From Bedellia somnulentella (taxonomy: Eukaryota > Arthropoda > Insecta > Lepidoptera > Bedelliidae), in the NCBI GenBank assembly GCA_963576735.1, contig OY755178.1, positions 4,836,001-4,900,000 on the forward strand: a stretch of DNA of 64,000 nt. The letters are read 5' to 3'. Made by a program: the position numbers and the translations under genes. Below the pieces are notes generated by a model, which did no database searches, had not been told where the DNA came from, and worked only from the letters and a program-made list of their open reading frames with translations. Below are positions 1 through 12,499 of this stretch, piece after piece (within the stretch, counting starts at the first letter, position 1; each line of letters begins with the position of its first letter).

Positions 1-1299
1 ATTCCCATTGCTTGAGAGCTAACTATATCGAGAGATATAGACATCCCTGAATTATGTAAACGAAAAAACAAACTAATGCTAATCGACTAAGCCTACCATT
101 TATGACAATAATTTTTATATATTTCGTGCACTCTACTTCGTTAGTATGTCGAGTTAATTCTACAAATCTCTACGAGTCTTGAAAGTTTGAAAACCTTCTA
201 GTTTAATCTAGTAAATCCGATTTCAACTAAGTTTCCTAATGCAACTATGAAGCGGCGGGTACTAAGTATCAGTTAGATCACAGGGTGGTGGAACACTGGG
301 CTGACTACTTAGAGAGCAAAGTGTAAAGTTCATTAGCTGGCTTCATATGCCTTGGCTGAGTCGAGTGTTATATTGATTAATGTAAAATTGAAGTTAGTAA
401 GGCGTATATATAAACGTTTACTAGGTTTCTGTTTGCTTCATAAACAAAAGTTGGGATGGAATGAACAAACAATAAATATGCTTAACTTTAGTCGTTAATG
501 GATAAGGCTTCAGTTTATTCAGTCACAACTTACTCATGCTGATTGTTGGTAATAAGATATCATACAAATTCCAGTTATCCTCCATAGCCGGAGTAGGTAA
601 TAAATTGAAATTAGTTACAAGAACATTAAAATAACAAGAATTGATTGTTGTTGTTTATTTTTGTATTCAAACTTTTCTTTAAAATATGTCTTACATGCGA
701 GTACTGTCATTTCTAAGTCGTTATTTCTTCTATGTGGTGACATAATGTTGATATTTTTTTAGACAATAAATTGATAGACACTTAGGTATACCCACAATTT
801 AAAATTTAGTGTATGTTGGCCATTAGCACTCTTAAATCCTTCAGCGGTGGCCGAATATCACAGCAAGGCGGTGTGGTATGGTAAGTAAGACCGATGACTT
901 GGTAAATGCCACGTAAAGATAATGCATGTAGGCAGTGACAGACTGGTCTTTATGGAGATATAAGGGGGAGCCCATATCTAGCTACGCTAACAAAATCATT
1001 CCAAGTCATATTGTCAAAAATGCCCAAAACAAGATTTGCAAAATGATGTACGGATGGGCATCAATCAGACCAGAGTTAATCAAAGGGCCTCCATCGGCCC
1101 CAGTCATTTGTAGCCGGCACAAAAACGAACGGTAATTACTGCAAGAGCTTCAATTGTCGCAGCACCTCATGATTTCCTCATTTGTCACTGTTGTTTTGTT
1201 TGCGATTTGCATCGTGAGGATGGATTTTATTTACAAAGACTTGTTTTCTTTTGTAAATTTAGAACTTTTTTAACATGGAATAAACATAATTTGAATGTT
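1..1299. other. Intergenic, nothing assignable
   Basis: AT-rich. A 66-codon frame at 935-1135 has no recognisable product. A GGTGGCCGAATATCACAGC stretch near 845 faintly recalls a SINE head. Confidence 0.4.
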
Positions 1300-1430
1300 T
1301 TGGCTCATGAAAACCTCATGTGAGGATTATTACTAACAAATAAAGGATAAATAAAGCAAAGAAAAATTTTCCCCGATCCCCGCCCGCCGGTATCGAAATT
1401 TTTCTTTCCATTATTTATCCTTTATTTATG
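1300..1430 (+). repeat. SINE F fragment
   Basis: CATGAAAACCTCATGTGAGG and CCGGTATCGAAATTTTTCTT match the ends of the copies at 6400 and 49730. The tRNA-like centre is deleted. Confidence 0.55.
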
Positions 1431-1599
1431 GAATAAACATATTGTTTATACTGTGTTTTTACACAGACAGAGATACTTATTCTTCTCAACTTAACGAGTC
1501 CTTTTTCCGCATGGTTCTCAGGATACCCATTTTTGCATGGACAGTATATTCCAGTTTACGTACTTGAATAAAGCAAATAGTAAAACACATTATACCTCA

Positions 1600-1725
1600 A
1601 TTTTTTCGGATAACTATTAGTATAAGATCCCGCTGCTAAATCTAAGTTTGTCAAGATGGTACTAAGTGACGATCGATAGTCTCTGCCTACCTCAATGGGA
1701 ATAATGGGCGTGAGTATAATTAAGT
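1600..1725 (+). mobile_element. 5'-truncated RTE-like LINE (ORF end)
   Basis: CGATCGATAGTCTCTGCCTA encodes the RSIVSAYP end of the LINE ORF, followed by GGCGTGAGTATA. It is diverged from the copies at 17338, 38101 and 42065 and in the opposite orientation. Confidence 0.65.
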
Positions 1726-2474
1726 ATTTAAAAAAAAAGTTATTATTTAAGTCATAAAATATAAACAGAAACAATACCATAGTTTGTGAAATATATTTGG
1801 ATATCTCGCGTTTTTAACAGATTGCAACCCTAATTTGCGGCCCCTTTTATCACAGGCAGCCATGTATTATCATATTAGAAAAAAATAGCTTTAATTTCAT
1901 ATAAGAAATATGCGTGTAACTTATGAATATATAAAACACACCAAAATATAACCAACTTACACCTGGCTGCGAGGTAGTTGCGGCCGAATTTGCAACGGCA
2001 CCTATGGGTTTTTATATTCTTTATATATATTGCTATGATGGGGAAGATAATATATTTCAAAAACATGTGAACGAAATTTGTCTTCGAATAATAATAAACA
2101 TTAATTAAATTAAAATTACTTGCGGCCACTTTTGCCTGGCTGCGTGTTGTCAGTGCATGCATTTTGTTTTTGAGAAACTCTTTGTTTTATATTAAAGCAG
2201 AATTAAGCAAAACAGTATTCATATATTCTGTAAATAAATTGTGTTTTGATGTGCAGTTAAGAGATGTTTCATTTTATTCTACTTTATACTAGAGCGTACA
2301 ATTCAGTATTATTAGTCACTAAATAAGCAAAAATACATTTTTTGTTTAAGAACATCTGTCCGCAATTTTCTTTGGTATTTCAACTTAGAAGATATCCATC
2401 TCAATTATCATTAAGTAAACTGGGATAATTTTGATTTTTAGGTTGAGGTTATTTTTAGGTTTTTCTGTAGTTTC
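1726..2474. other. Intergenic, short TTGCGGCC motif repeated
   Basis: TTGCGGCC occurs at 1835, 1978 and 2120 (spacing 143 and 142 bp) and CCTGGCTGCG at 1962 and 2136, but the sequence between shows no clear similarity. No gene seen. Confidence 0.4.
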
Positions 2475-3163
2475 TGTAGCGCGGCAGTTACACCACGCTG
2501 TTCACCCAGTGTAACTGCGGAGCATTTTTTTTCTTCGTAGTTACACCAACGCCTTTTTGACTCAATACCGTATTTGGACTTGCGAAATTTTCGCGTGTTC
2601 AAAATCATCAAGAGGTAAAAACACTTAGATTATTTTTGCAAAATGTTGCTCATTTTAAACAAAATTCTTATTACTCGGCAAGTACTAGGAGTTCACAGAT
2701 TTTCAATATTCATTGGACTGAGACCTCGTAAAACATGTATTCCAAGGACGGGAAATGTGACGATAATTTTAATTTTTACATTTTTGGAGGTCATAAACAA
2801 TAGCTATTTTGATTTAGTTACATTGCTTTCTAAGGAATATTTTCTACCGAGTTTAAGAAAGAAATACTCAGTTCGTATATTTTTTTGTATATATGTCGTT
2901 TTTTTATATATATGTTACGCGATTACTCCGTAAATGTTAAATCAATTCCAAAAAAAATATTTTTGTTGTCTTGTATATGCTTCCAGAGTGGTCTCATTTA
3001 CTTTAATAGGTTTGAAAGTGCGGTCATTATGCAATATAAACATTACGTAGACGAACCGAATTCCAAATTTTGTGTGAAAAATGAAGTTTCTGTCAACTAA
3101 ATGTGAAGTCGGTTCTATTTTGTTATTTTTTTTACATATATTGGTAACAGTGACATTGTTATA

Positions 3164-4458
3164 CAAGGCCACTCAGAAAGTATTGCGAAAAATTTTAATG
3201 TATGAAACACTGGCCGGTTGTAATGTATACTGAAAATATGAGTCTTTATAAATAAAAAAAGGTACGTTCCAATTTTAAAATTTCCCTCTTTATTTTTACG
3301 AGCTATTTTAAATTGTCGTGTCTTACTGAAAAATGAATCTGAGCCGGGAACACTTTCGCGCTATGATTGTTTACGATTTCAAATGGCGCTTAAAACCAGA
3401 CGAGTCATACGATAGACTTCAAATGGCGTTTATGGATGAAGGGCTTTCCAAGGCAACCGTGTATCGTTGGTATAACGAATTCAAGCGTGGTCGATTAACT
3501 TTGCGGGATGAAGAAAGAAGTGGTCGCCCTCTGACGGCTGTTACGGATGAAAACGTGGTGGAAGTGAAAAAATTAATACATGACAATAGGCGAATAACGT
3601 ATCTAGAGATTCAACACATTATGCAGATTGGATCGGGAAGCGTTCATGAGATTTTACACGAACATCTTCACGTGAGGAGGATAGTTTCACGCTGGGTGCC
3701 ACACAACCTCACCGAGGTACAGAAACAGGCCCGGGTCGAATGGTGTCGTGATATGATTAATAAATTTGATGCTGGCTCGTCTCGGCGTGTTTACGACATC
3801 GTTACAGGTGATGAGTCCTGGATTTATCAATACGATCCAGAAACGAAGCGCCAGTCGACGGTTTGGGTATTTCAAAACGAAGCGACCCCTACCAAAGTGA
3901 AGAGATCTAGAAGCGGTGGGAAGATTTTGGTCGCAAGTTTTTTTCAATATGACTGGCTATTTGGTGTCAATTCCTTTACAAGATCAAAGAAGTATTAACG
4001 CAGACTGGTATAGTACTAAATGCTTGCCAGTAGTTTTCTCAGTTGTGAGCAACAATCGACCAAACACAGGGCTCCGCGGGCTACTGCTTCACCACGACAA
4101 CGCGCCCGCTCACACCGCGCTCAAAACGACGGACTTCCTGAACAGCACGCCGGTCAAACTCTTGGGTCACCCTCCTTACAGCCCTGACCTGGCACCGTGT
4201 GACTTCTTTTATTCCCTAAAATAAAAAATCAACTCAAAGGGATACAATTTTCATGGCCGGAAGATGCGCTGTCAGCGTTTCAGCGGGCTGTAAATGAGGT
4301 GTCTGCGGCAGACTGGAAAAAGTGTTTCGAAAACTGGTTTAGACGTATGAAACTTTGTATAGATGCTGGTGGAGAGTACTTTGAAAAGATTTAATAAAAT
4401 CATTTTTACCCATAGAACATTTTTTTTTATTTTCGCAAAATTTTCTGAGTGTCCCACG
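3164..4458 (+). mobile_element. mariner element, 1295 bp
   Basis: Imperfect terminal inverted repeats sharing CACTCAGAAA and TTGCGAAAA lie at both ends, each next to a TA (3162-3163 and 4459-4460), the target of mariner. It holds a broken transposase. It is nested in a larger foldback element (about 2475-5210). Confidence 0.9.
3333..4394 (+). pseudogene. mariner transposase, D,D34D, frameshifted
   Basis: DNA transposase of the mariner family. It opens with MNLSREHFRAMIVYDF and a helix-turn-helix region (TVYRWYNEFKRG, ERSGRPLT). The first catalytic Asp is in VTGDESWIYQYDPE, the second in HHDNAPAHTA, and the third in SPDLAPCDFF, 34 residues later. The reading frame shifts once near 3940-3960 and again by one missing base near 4210, and ends at TAA 4392-4394. 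The element cannot make its own transposase. Confidence 0.93.
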
Positions 4459-4472
4459 TATGTGTCTGCGTA

Positions 4473-4724
4473 CATACATACATACATATACTCACGGCTA
4501 TAAATCCCTTAACGGGGTAGCCAGAGCTTTGGAATGAGAAATTCCTCAGCCACTTTTGGAAGTTGATTGGGGAAAAGATGGTAATAATAAATGTTTTTGG
4601 TGACGGGTCTCCAACCACATCGCCCAAAAATCACTTAAAAAGCCCCTATACCCTTAGTCGCCAATTACGATCACCCACGGGTAGAAATGGGGTAGTGTTA
4701 TTCTAAGCCCACACTACACAGCAA
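4473..4724 (-). mobile_element. SINE B
   Basis: Near full length. On the plus strand it runs from the tail CATACATACATATACTCACG to GCCCACACTACACAGCA. It lies inside the foldback element, just right of the mariner. Confidence 0.75.
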
Positions 4725-5494
4725 TGTGTCTGCGTATTTTATCTTTAACCATTGTTTTCAAATGAGAAATAAGAATCACTGTTAACTAGTGTAAACAAAT
4801 AAAGTAAGTGCAGATTGTAAATAAAAAAACTACTTATAATGTTTAATTTGTGTCTCAGTCCAATGAATATTGAAAATCTGAGATATGCATACAAAATCAA
4901 TCTTGCATTAGAGATATTTCTAATGAACCTATGAACTCCTAGTACTTGCCGAGTAATAAGAATTTTGTTTAAAATGAGCAACATTTTTCAAAAATAATCA
5001 AAGTGTTTTTACCTCTTGATGATTTTGAACACGTGAAAATTTCGCAAGTCCACGTATTAAGTCCACGACATGTTTCGTCTATGATCATATATATTATCTG
5101 TAGAGCTGTTTAATTCATGTCAAAAAGACGTTGGTGTAACTACGAAGAAAAAAAATGCTTCGCAGTTACATTGGGTGAACAGCGTGGTGTAACTGCGGAG
5201 CATTCCCCCTTATTTTATTTATCGTTTAATTTTATTCTAAAGAAATAAGATGTACTTAATAGAATTTTAATTATACAAAGCCTACGGCCTATTTATGGTT
5301 ATATTGTTATGATTTGGAACATAAAAAATTTACATTTGGAATTAAAAAATCCATTCCATTCAGACCATTCTTATTGTAAAAAAACCACCAACAATACCAG
5401 CTTTGAAGTAATATCTAGATCGGTAAAGCTAGATCGGTTTATTTCAATCGTGACGTATGTAAATGTAATACGAAATTTGAGAGCGCATAGCAAT

Positions 5495-5755
5495 TCAAGT
5501 CGAGGTATTCGAGATGTAGACGGATTCGGTAATGATATCTCGATTATTAGTAGACAATGGATGCGGTGTTTGATCGAAACGGAACCAGCTGTTTGCCGAT
5601 CTAATGGCATTTTCAATTTGCATGCGGATTCCGAGTTTGCATTGATGCAGTAACCGTTTTCTGTCGATGCCGCATATTTTGTGCGGTTTGCTACAGATAA
5701 ATTCTTTGTTGGTTTTCCTCCTGAAATTTGATTGAAGAATTTTGACAGGAGACAT
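5495..5755 (-). CDS. Possible small ORF, 86 codons, unknown
   Basis: Starts MSPVKILQSNFRRKTNKEFI in a favourable context (CACCAAAATG) and contains KPHKICGIDRKRLLHQCKLG, a compact basic, Cys-containing stretch that does not look like a simple repeat. I do not recognise it. Two other frames are also open over part of the stretch, so it may be chance; it could be a single-exon gene or an isolated exon. No transposon signature overlaps it. Confidence 0.3.
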   Translation of the reverse strand: MSPVKILQSNFRRKTNKEFICSKPHKICGIDRKRLLHQCKLGIRMQIENAIRSANSWFRFDQTPHPLSTNNRDIITESVYISNTST

Positions 5756-5843
5756 TTTGGTGTGAAATTAATTAATCTTATTAGAAACGAAAACACACTG
5801 TTATTAAATGTAACCAATAGGTTGGTATTCGTTATATAGAAAA

Positions 5844-6071
5844 CTAGTGGTCCGCCCCAGCTTCGCACGGATGATGTTAAATATTTTTGTCTGCTTACCC
5901 CATAGATGTACATCTATGGCTTACCCCCTACGATATTGAGCGTGATGATATGTATCCTATGTCCTTTTCCTGGTTCTAAGCTACCTCTCCAATCATTTTC
6001 AGCCAGATCGTTCCAACCGTTCTCGAGTTATAAATAGTGTAACTAACACCACTTTCTTTTTTATATATAGA
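5844..6071 (-). mobile_element. Non-autonomous Helitron, 228 bp
   Basis: On the minus strand it starts TCTATATATAAAAAAGAAAG and ends GGGGCGGACCACTAG, inserted between A and T. A related 5' half is at 11336-11454. Confidence 0.75.
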
Positions 6072-6399
6072 TATGAGGTTTATATATTGGTGTTAATTTG
6101 AAGTATGCTCGTTGAATACAAAGTATTCGAGTAATTATCCTACGTTGGCCACATATATTTTTTAAGAAAAAGAACAACTTTAATAAAGAAGTTTTACTGA
6201 CAGAGTAATAGAGACTTTGTTATACTACATTATGTTAAACTGTGGTTTAAAACAAATAATACATTTGACAGCAAAGTCAAGTTTTCACGATTCAACAACC
6301 TTATCGTATGCAGGCATCCTTCTACTCGCTTCTACTTATCACGGAGTATTATTAGCTTTTAATAAACCAAAAAATATATTTATTTCTAAGCTTATACAT

Positions 6400-6560
6400 A
6401 ATTCATAAATAAAAGATGTTATTAAAGGAAAGAAAAATTTCGACACTGGCGGGGTTCGAACCCGCGACCTTCGGGTATACGCCCCCGTCGCTCTTTAATA
6501 ACATCTTTTATTTATGAGTAATAATCCCCACATGAGGAATTCATGTCAAAAAACATTAAA
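6400..6560 (-). mobile_element. tRNA-headed SINE F
   Basis: GGCGGGGTTCGAACCCGCGA is a B box read on the minus strand. ATAAAAGATGTTATTAAAG before it and its inverse after it form short inverted flanks. Confidence 0.65.
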
Positions 6561-7212
6561 CTTATACATAATGTTTTCCCTAACATCAAAACAGAAGCAA
6601 ACTCAACGTATAACCACAACCTAGTTCTAGTATTTTATAACCAACATTTCCTTGCATACAAAACTGCTCATGTAGCCAAGCTGCAGTATAAATTGGCGCA
6701 GTTTTTCACTGATGTCTCGTCTCGTTGCAGACTCGCCGTGGCATGGATTACAGTAGCCGTCGGCGATTAATTACCACTGAAAATTGCTTCAGCTACCTAA
6801 ACATCGCGACGCCATATTAGCAGCTTACCGGATGAGCGGATTAAAAACATATAAGTAGCTTTATGTTTAAAACGTTCTCGGTGTATTATTTTCATATCGT
6901 ATATTTTTAAGTAACTTTAGCTCATTTTTGTATCAAATCTCTTAATATTTATCGGTACTGAGCTAGGAGACGTGAGTTCGAATCCTGTGTGTTATCCTAA
7001 TAGGCAGTGTAACTGCTCTTAGCCATATTTTACTTCAATTGTACTTTTGTGTAAAACTGTTTTATTATGTTTAAAACTAATTTATTATTTGATGTAGAAT
7101 TAGCAGTTTATCTTTATATCTAAGAGATTACTTTTCAAACAACTAACAAAATTTATGTAACCATATTTGTATGTAAACTATCATGGGTTAAGTTTTAGCT
7201 AGAACAAACCTA
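6561..7212. other. Intergenic, no gene seen
   Basis: AT-rich sequence before the foldback element. A 75-codon frame at 6543-6770 has no recognisable features. Confidence 0.4.
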
Positions 7213-7220
7213 CTCTAATC

Positions 7221-8608
7221 GACTTATTGCCCGTGGTCCCTCTCGTAGTCCCTTTTTGAAAATCTATGGCCCGTGGTCCCTTTTTCAGTATAAACCGACC
7301 AAAATCAAAGTCGTGTATATTAATATTTTTTCCAAATAGTGTCTTTATACATATTGTAGATCGGTTTGATAGTTCAAATATTTTCATCATACGAAAAACG
7401 TAAAGCGGTAAAAAGACTTAAAAATATATTCACAAAATGCATGCAAACTACAAATCAAATGTACTAGGAGCCCATAGAGTCAAAGTATGTTAGTAAAGAA
7501 CCAGTCTCCTTAATATTTCTTCAATCCTAGTTTCATTAAATATTTTTAACAGATGTAGCAGCGAGAACATAAGTAAATCAAATAATATATTTAGGGTTTA
7601 TAAATCCAGTTTTTTATGTTTTTAAAATTAGTTAATGGTACAATGGTACAAAGTATTTTAAATTAAATATCATTACGTCTTGTGGCGCATAAATTGTTGT
7701 AATACTTATAATTACATAAATTTACGAAATAAAATATCTTTAGCTTAGCTTATATGCAATAAAAAAACTTCTAAAAAGCAAAATAAGTACCGATCCAGCA
7801 TGTACCGTTATGTATTTTTTAGGATATTGAAAGTATTATCCGTCAATAATAATGATTATCTGCCTTGGGGGACTAGGCCGTCGTTCTCGGCTACTACCAC
7901 GATAAGTGGTCGTTGAAGTCTGCCAACCGGTAGGCAGCATGGTGCATCATGGCTAGATCACCTTTCTGGTAGCCCTTAGGTCGATGCCTCTCACTGAGGA
8001 TATATAAGGGTTTCAAAGAAAATATTTTATTGAGATGACGCGCATCTGCATAAATCGTCAATGTAACTTTTCTATTTTATCATAACTATTTTATTTCTTG
8101 TATTAGGTAGGATTCAAGCTTGATCTTCGGTAAAATAATAGTGGGGAACACGATAAATTAAACAATATCAAATAAAAAGAACAATTATCTAATTATTGCA
8201 TTGCTATTATCTTCCTATTTATATATATACTCCTATTGTTTAATAAAGTCTTTATGAGTTAGACTCAAAGTAACTAGGATTGAAAAGATCTCTAGGAGAT
8301 TGGAAATCTTAAGAATATTTTATAACTAGTGTATTTGTATTTATAGCCTCCTAGTACTTCTTTGAAGTTTGCATAAATATTTTATGAACATTTTCTAAGT
8401 TACCTCTTTATGATTTTGGTATGCCGAAAATTTTTGAAGTACCAATCCATACACTAATAAAATAATATATTTCGAATGTATATCCGTCTCCTTCTCCTCT
8501 TATATAAAATATTCACATACTTCATTTTGGTCGGTTTATACTGAAAAAGGGACCACGGGCCATAGATTTTCAAAAAGGGACTACGAGAGGGACCACGGGC
8601 AATAAGTC
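7221..8608. mobile_element. Foldback DNA transposon with long inverted repeats, 1388 bp
   Basis: Ends are GACTTATTGCCCGTGGTCCC and its inverse, and the arms remain alignable, with divergence, for some 340 bp (7221-7560 against 8265-8608). A perfect 8-bp duplication CTCTAATC flanks it (7213-7220 and 8609-8616). No transposase is visible in the middle. Confidence 0.88.
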
Positions 8609-8889
8609 CTCTAATCTTAATATTTTCACTCACTGGCAATAACAATGCCAACGAGCGTAGTCCGCAATGAACGTCACTACCAAGTCAAGTTAAATTTTTA
8701 AACACACGAAAAATCATTGAATGTGGGTTTTTCCCACCTTTCACCCTACATCTGCGCCCTTAAGGTGTCTACACGGAAACACGTTAGGGATACATATAGG
8801 GTGTTAAGGGCGCAATTTTAGGGTTGCAGATATGCGGGGAGATTTTCTAACGTTAGCTCGTACCAATTTGCCGATGTAACACTAATTTA

Positions 8890-9665
8890 AAACTGTAAAA
8901 AATTGTTTTCATAGGCTCAAAGTGTTATACAAAATACGACCGTACCTAAAAACTGAAATTCGAAGCAGACTTTGTGAATCCCTCATACTCAGTAAACTTA
9001 ACTACGGTGATGTGGTATATAGTCCTTGCCTACTGTCTCGCTAGCGGAAACTATTACAACGAGTTCAGAACGCTTGTGCGCGATATTGTTTTGAAATACC
9101 ACCTAGAACCCATGTTACGCCTTACCTGAACACTAATAAGATGTTAAATCTCGGAGCAAGGAGAAAGCTACATCTATCTATGCTTCTTTTCGGTGTTATA
9201 AAAACCCAGATCCCCAAATACTTATTTGAGAAACTGATATGGTCTCGGACAGTGTCACAGTACCATACGCGCGGTCACTCACATCTATTAGTAACTCCTA
9301 AACATCGAACCACGGCCTTCCGAGGAAGCTTTAGATACGCGGCTTCGAAATGCTGGAACGACTTACCTCCACCGCTAAAAGATCTTACCTCTACTGCGTC
9401 GTTCAAATATAACTTTAAAAATATATTCTACAACATTTAAATTATAATAACTCTTCTATTTTTTGTACGCGATATCTATCTATTAATATATTCCGACTTA
9501 TCATTTATCGCATTGTAAATTACACCTATTAAATTCTGTATGTATTATATCATATTTTCTATCTATTTTTATAAGCTTTACTATATTTATTCATTGGTAT
9601 GTGCTTGCGTAAATTTTGTTAGTATTTCAAATGTTGTTGCTTATGAAATAAAACATTATTATTAT
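8890..9665 (+). mobile_element. LINE 3' fragment (L2/CR1-like)
   Basis: Translates to LQRVQNACARYCF, then MLNLGARRKLHLSMLLFG and SFRYAASKCWNDLPPPLKDL ending at 9440, the C-terminal end of an L2/CR1-like LINE reverse transcriptase protein. A stop codon interrupts it near 9041. A 3' UTR of about 200 bp ends in AATAAAACATTATTATTATC. Confidence 0.8.
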
Positions 9666-10060
9666 CACTTTTATACGTTACTATCTAATTTTGTTATTAT
9701 TATTTTTATTTAAATTTGGCGGTGTCGGCTGAAAACCAGCGTGTCTCGGAACGGTCTGAGTCCCGTTCCAGACACACATGCTGAGACGATACCCTTTTGG
9801 CAATGTACAGTCGCCATCAGATATATCGGAGCGGCCGAGGTACTCAAATATATCTGAGCAGCAATAAATTTCAATAAATTCTTTACGGTAAATAAGGTCA
9901 AAAAGCTCTGAACATCCAATTCGCCACAAATATATGAGCAGTGGTTTTTCAATTAAATCTGAACACCCAAAGAGACAATAATATCTGAAAGCACAACTCG
10001 TCAAAATTATCTGCTCAGACAGGGTGATCATAAATATCTGAACATTTAAGGAAAATATAC
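9666..10060. repeat. Unclassified interspersed repeat with TCTGA motifs
   Basis: Contains GAACGGTCTGAGTCCCGTTC, a 9-bp-arm palindrome, and a series of TATCTGA/TCTGAACA words at irregular spacing (9822-10045). It resembles a repeat tail but no family was assigned. Confidence 0.4.
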
Positions 10061-10179
10061 CTTAAAGCACTAAGCATACAGTTTAAAATTCTTAATCGTA
10101 CTATGCTAGAATACATTTTCTACACAACCACCATTTGGTTTTATCAATGTCAAAACTAAAAATAGTCTTCTGCTGGGAG

Positions 10180-10400
10180 GTATGCCCCACTGGTTGTACG
10201 GTCCCAACTAGTTGTACGGTTAGTATATTATTAGAAAAAAAATACTAAGTCGTTCCCCACTGACCAACTCCATTTTTTGACAGAAACAGGTAAGTACATG
10301 GTGTTAATAGAGGAATGGGTTTGTAGTTGTATAATTTTCACCGGTACAAAAACATCAATAGGTAAAATAACTTAGAATTTTTGAAACATGTTTGCCATTT
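10180..10400. repeat. Distant relative of the foldback arms
   Basis: The stretch AAACATCAATAGGTAAAATA and the following TTTGCCATTTT resemble the left arm at 2605-2655. A short GGTTGTACGGT motif is repeated at 10192 and 10211. Homology is weak. Confidence 0.3.
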
Positions 10401-10634
10401 TTTACATTGTAAATACCAGAGTAGCATAAATATAAATGCAGCTTTAATAAAATAAAAGGATAAACTAGTTAATGCAAAATTGTACTTTTTCCTACTGTTT
10501 TCTGTAACGTATTATACGTATTCATATATATAATTATAACGTAATATATAGCATTATATTAAATGAGGACAATAAATCTAAAGGCCTAATAAATAAAATA
10601 GAAAAAAAAGAACATGAATTCTGGATAAAAATAA

Positions 10635-10715
10635 ACACAAGTTAGGATTTGAACCCTGACGCAACGGATTACAATTATGATTTCTATTCACTAAATCGCT
10701 AGGCCATGGTGACTG
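10635..10715 (-). repeat. Degenerate tRNA-like SINE head
   Basis: On the minus strand CCATGGCCTAGCGATTTAG and CGTCAGGGTTCAAATCC resemble A and B boxes; no body was identified. Confidence 0.4.
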
Positions 10716-11335
10716 ACACGAAAGTGGATGAAATATTGCAAAGCATTCGTACTTATTTTAATTTGGCAGCTTTTATATTACCATAGATATAGAAGCACAT
10801 GGATTAGCAGTAAGTGACAAACGTCATAGCATAAACGTCAACAAAGGCAGGACCTCTCAGAGACGATAAAGGCCTACAACGATTTTGACATAGATCATGA
10901 AAGAAAATAATTGACTTATTTTAACCTTAATGATTTTTTGATTAATTTATTAAATATTATTAAATATATTAATAAATCTAAATCGAATACAAATTCTTTG
11001 GCAAACACAAAATTATTAGCTATTTATGTCCAAACTAAGACTGTAATAAATAATTACAGGTCTTTATGATCTTAAACCAAAGTTTTCAATGCAAATATAT
11101 GATAAAAAATATCTTGTGTCATAATAGTAATACAATTACTGTAAAGTTTACAATTGGGCAAAAATAACAAATACGTGATTTTTTATCAATTTTAATAGGG
11201 CTAGTATGGGATCCGCCATACTAATGTCACGCACACACATTCATTTACGCACACCGTTGTACTTTTTTTTGGTCTCGCCTGTCGTATTTGTATTGCCAAT
11301 CTATATACGTAATTATAGCATAATAAATCTGCGAA

Positions 11336-11490
11336 TCTATATGTATAAAAGAAAGTGGTGTTAGTAACACTATTTATAACTCAAGAACGGATGAACCGAT
11401 TCGGCTAAAAATTGTTAGGGAGATAGCTTAGAACCAGGAAAAGGACATAGGATATACTAGTGGATTGGCCTAACTTCGCACGGGTAGCGT
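11336..11490 (+). mobile_element. Helitron 5' half next to an inverted 3' end
   Basis: TCTATATGTATAAAAGAAAG to about 11454 matches the 5' part of the element at 5844-6071. It is followed by ACTAGTGGATTGGCC, which reads as a Helitron 3' end on the other strand. The two pieces may come from different insertions. Confidence 0.55.
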
Positions 11491-12222
11491 AGTCTTAAAA
11501 ATATATGAGGTTTCTTCAATCGCTGCTCAACCTTTGTGAAATTTAGCACCACTTATAGCACTCCTGAATAGTTTAGCTTTGTGATTATGAAAGCGCTTTA
11601 ATGAACGGTTCAGTATCTCCGACAACAAACCCATGCAAACAAAGAATCAGAATTACAAACTTTGCATACATCATACATCATCACGGCTATCTTATACCCG
11701 CGCAACCATTACTAAAAAATAATCCAGCATGATTCAGTATTCACGTGCGACGACAGGACGCGATGGCTTATTTCATGTATAAATTGGTATTTCTATACCG
11801 ATTTCTATGATTCTTTTTTATTGAATAGGTAATAATGTAAACTTTTTTAAATAAGATGAATGGGAGAACTATAAATGTTAGAGTAAACGAATATAATCAG
11901 GATGCACCGAACTGCTAAGCTATTACACGTGTTATTGTGAGTCAACCATAAAAGATAGACATATGCTATAGAAGGATATTTTTTAGACAATTTCATGGCA
12001 AATATTTCCGTGATACATGATTTCTATGTAACTGTAACCATTAACGCTGCACACGCGACGGAAGCTTAAAAAATTGAGTAACTTCTCCCGTTTTCCCAAA
12101 ATTTCCCTTCACTACTCTGCTGAAAAGTACACTATGACCTGCCTAGGAGTAAGAAAAATAATTCTACCAAGTATCGTTAAAATCTGTCGAGTAGTTTTTG
12201 TTTCCATAAGGAACATACAAAC

Positions 12223-12256
12223 CGACAGACAGACAGACAGACGGACAGACAGACAA
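12223..12256. repeat. CAGA tetranucleotide repeat
   Basis: Eight or so CAGA/CGGA units in the intergenic region. Confidence 0.85.
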
Positions 12257-12499
12257 AAATTTTACTGATTGCATTTTTTGCATCAGTGGTAATCACTAAT
12301 CAGCCCCTGAGATATTTTTATTCAAACTGTAAGTAAGAAAGTAGGTATGTTTATCTTAAGTATTTTAATGTTCACGATGTTTCTTGGACCCATTTTGTGT
12401 TGTGTATGTTTCTGCAAGTTACTGTCCTTGGGGTAAAAAATCGGAAGAACCCGACCCGACACTTCTTCGTACTATCACTTGAAGGATGTCGTCAAACTG

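Larger units (their letters stand above)
2475..5210. mobile_element. Foldback element with long inverted arms, host of mariner and SINE insertions
   Basis: The left arm (about 2475-2730) and right arm (about 4855-5210) are inverted copies. Shared words include AGTTACACCACGCTGTTCAC, AAGTACTAGGAGTTCA and AATATTCATTGGACTGAGAC. The arms contain short palindromic blocks of GTAACTGCG. Between them lie the mariner at 3164-4458 and a SINE at 4473-4724. No target duplication was identified. Confidence 0.75.

Noticed and set aside
1835..2130. 142-bp tandem repeat suggested by TTGCGGCC at 1835, 1978 and 2120
   Set aside because: The sequence between the motifs does not align; the equal spacing may be chance.
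3333..4394. Functional mariner transposase
   Set aside because: At least two frameshifts are visible although the catalytic triad residues can all be found.
9681..10031. 116-codon minus-strand ORF
   Set aside because: It lies in interspersed repeat sequence with TCTGA words and has no recognisable domain.
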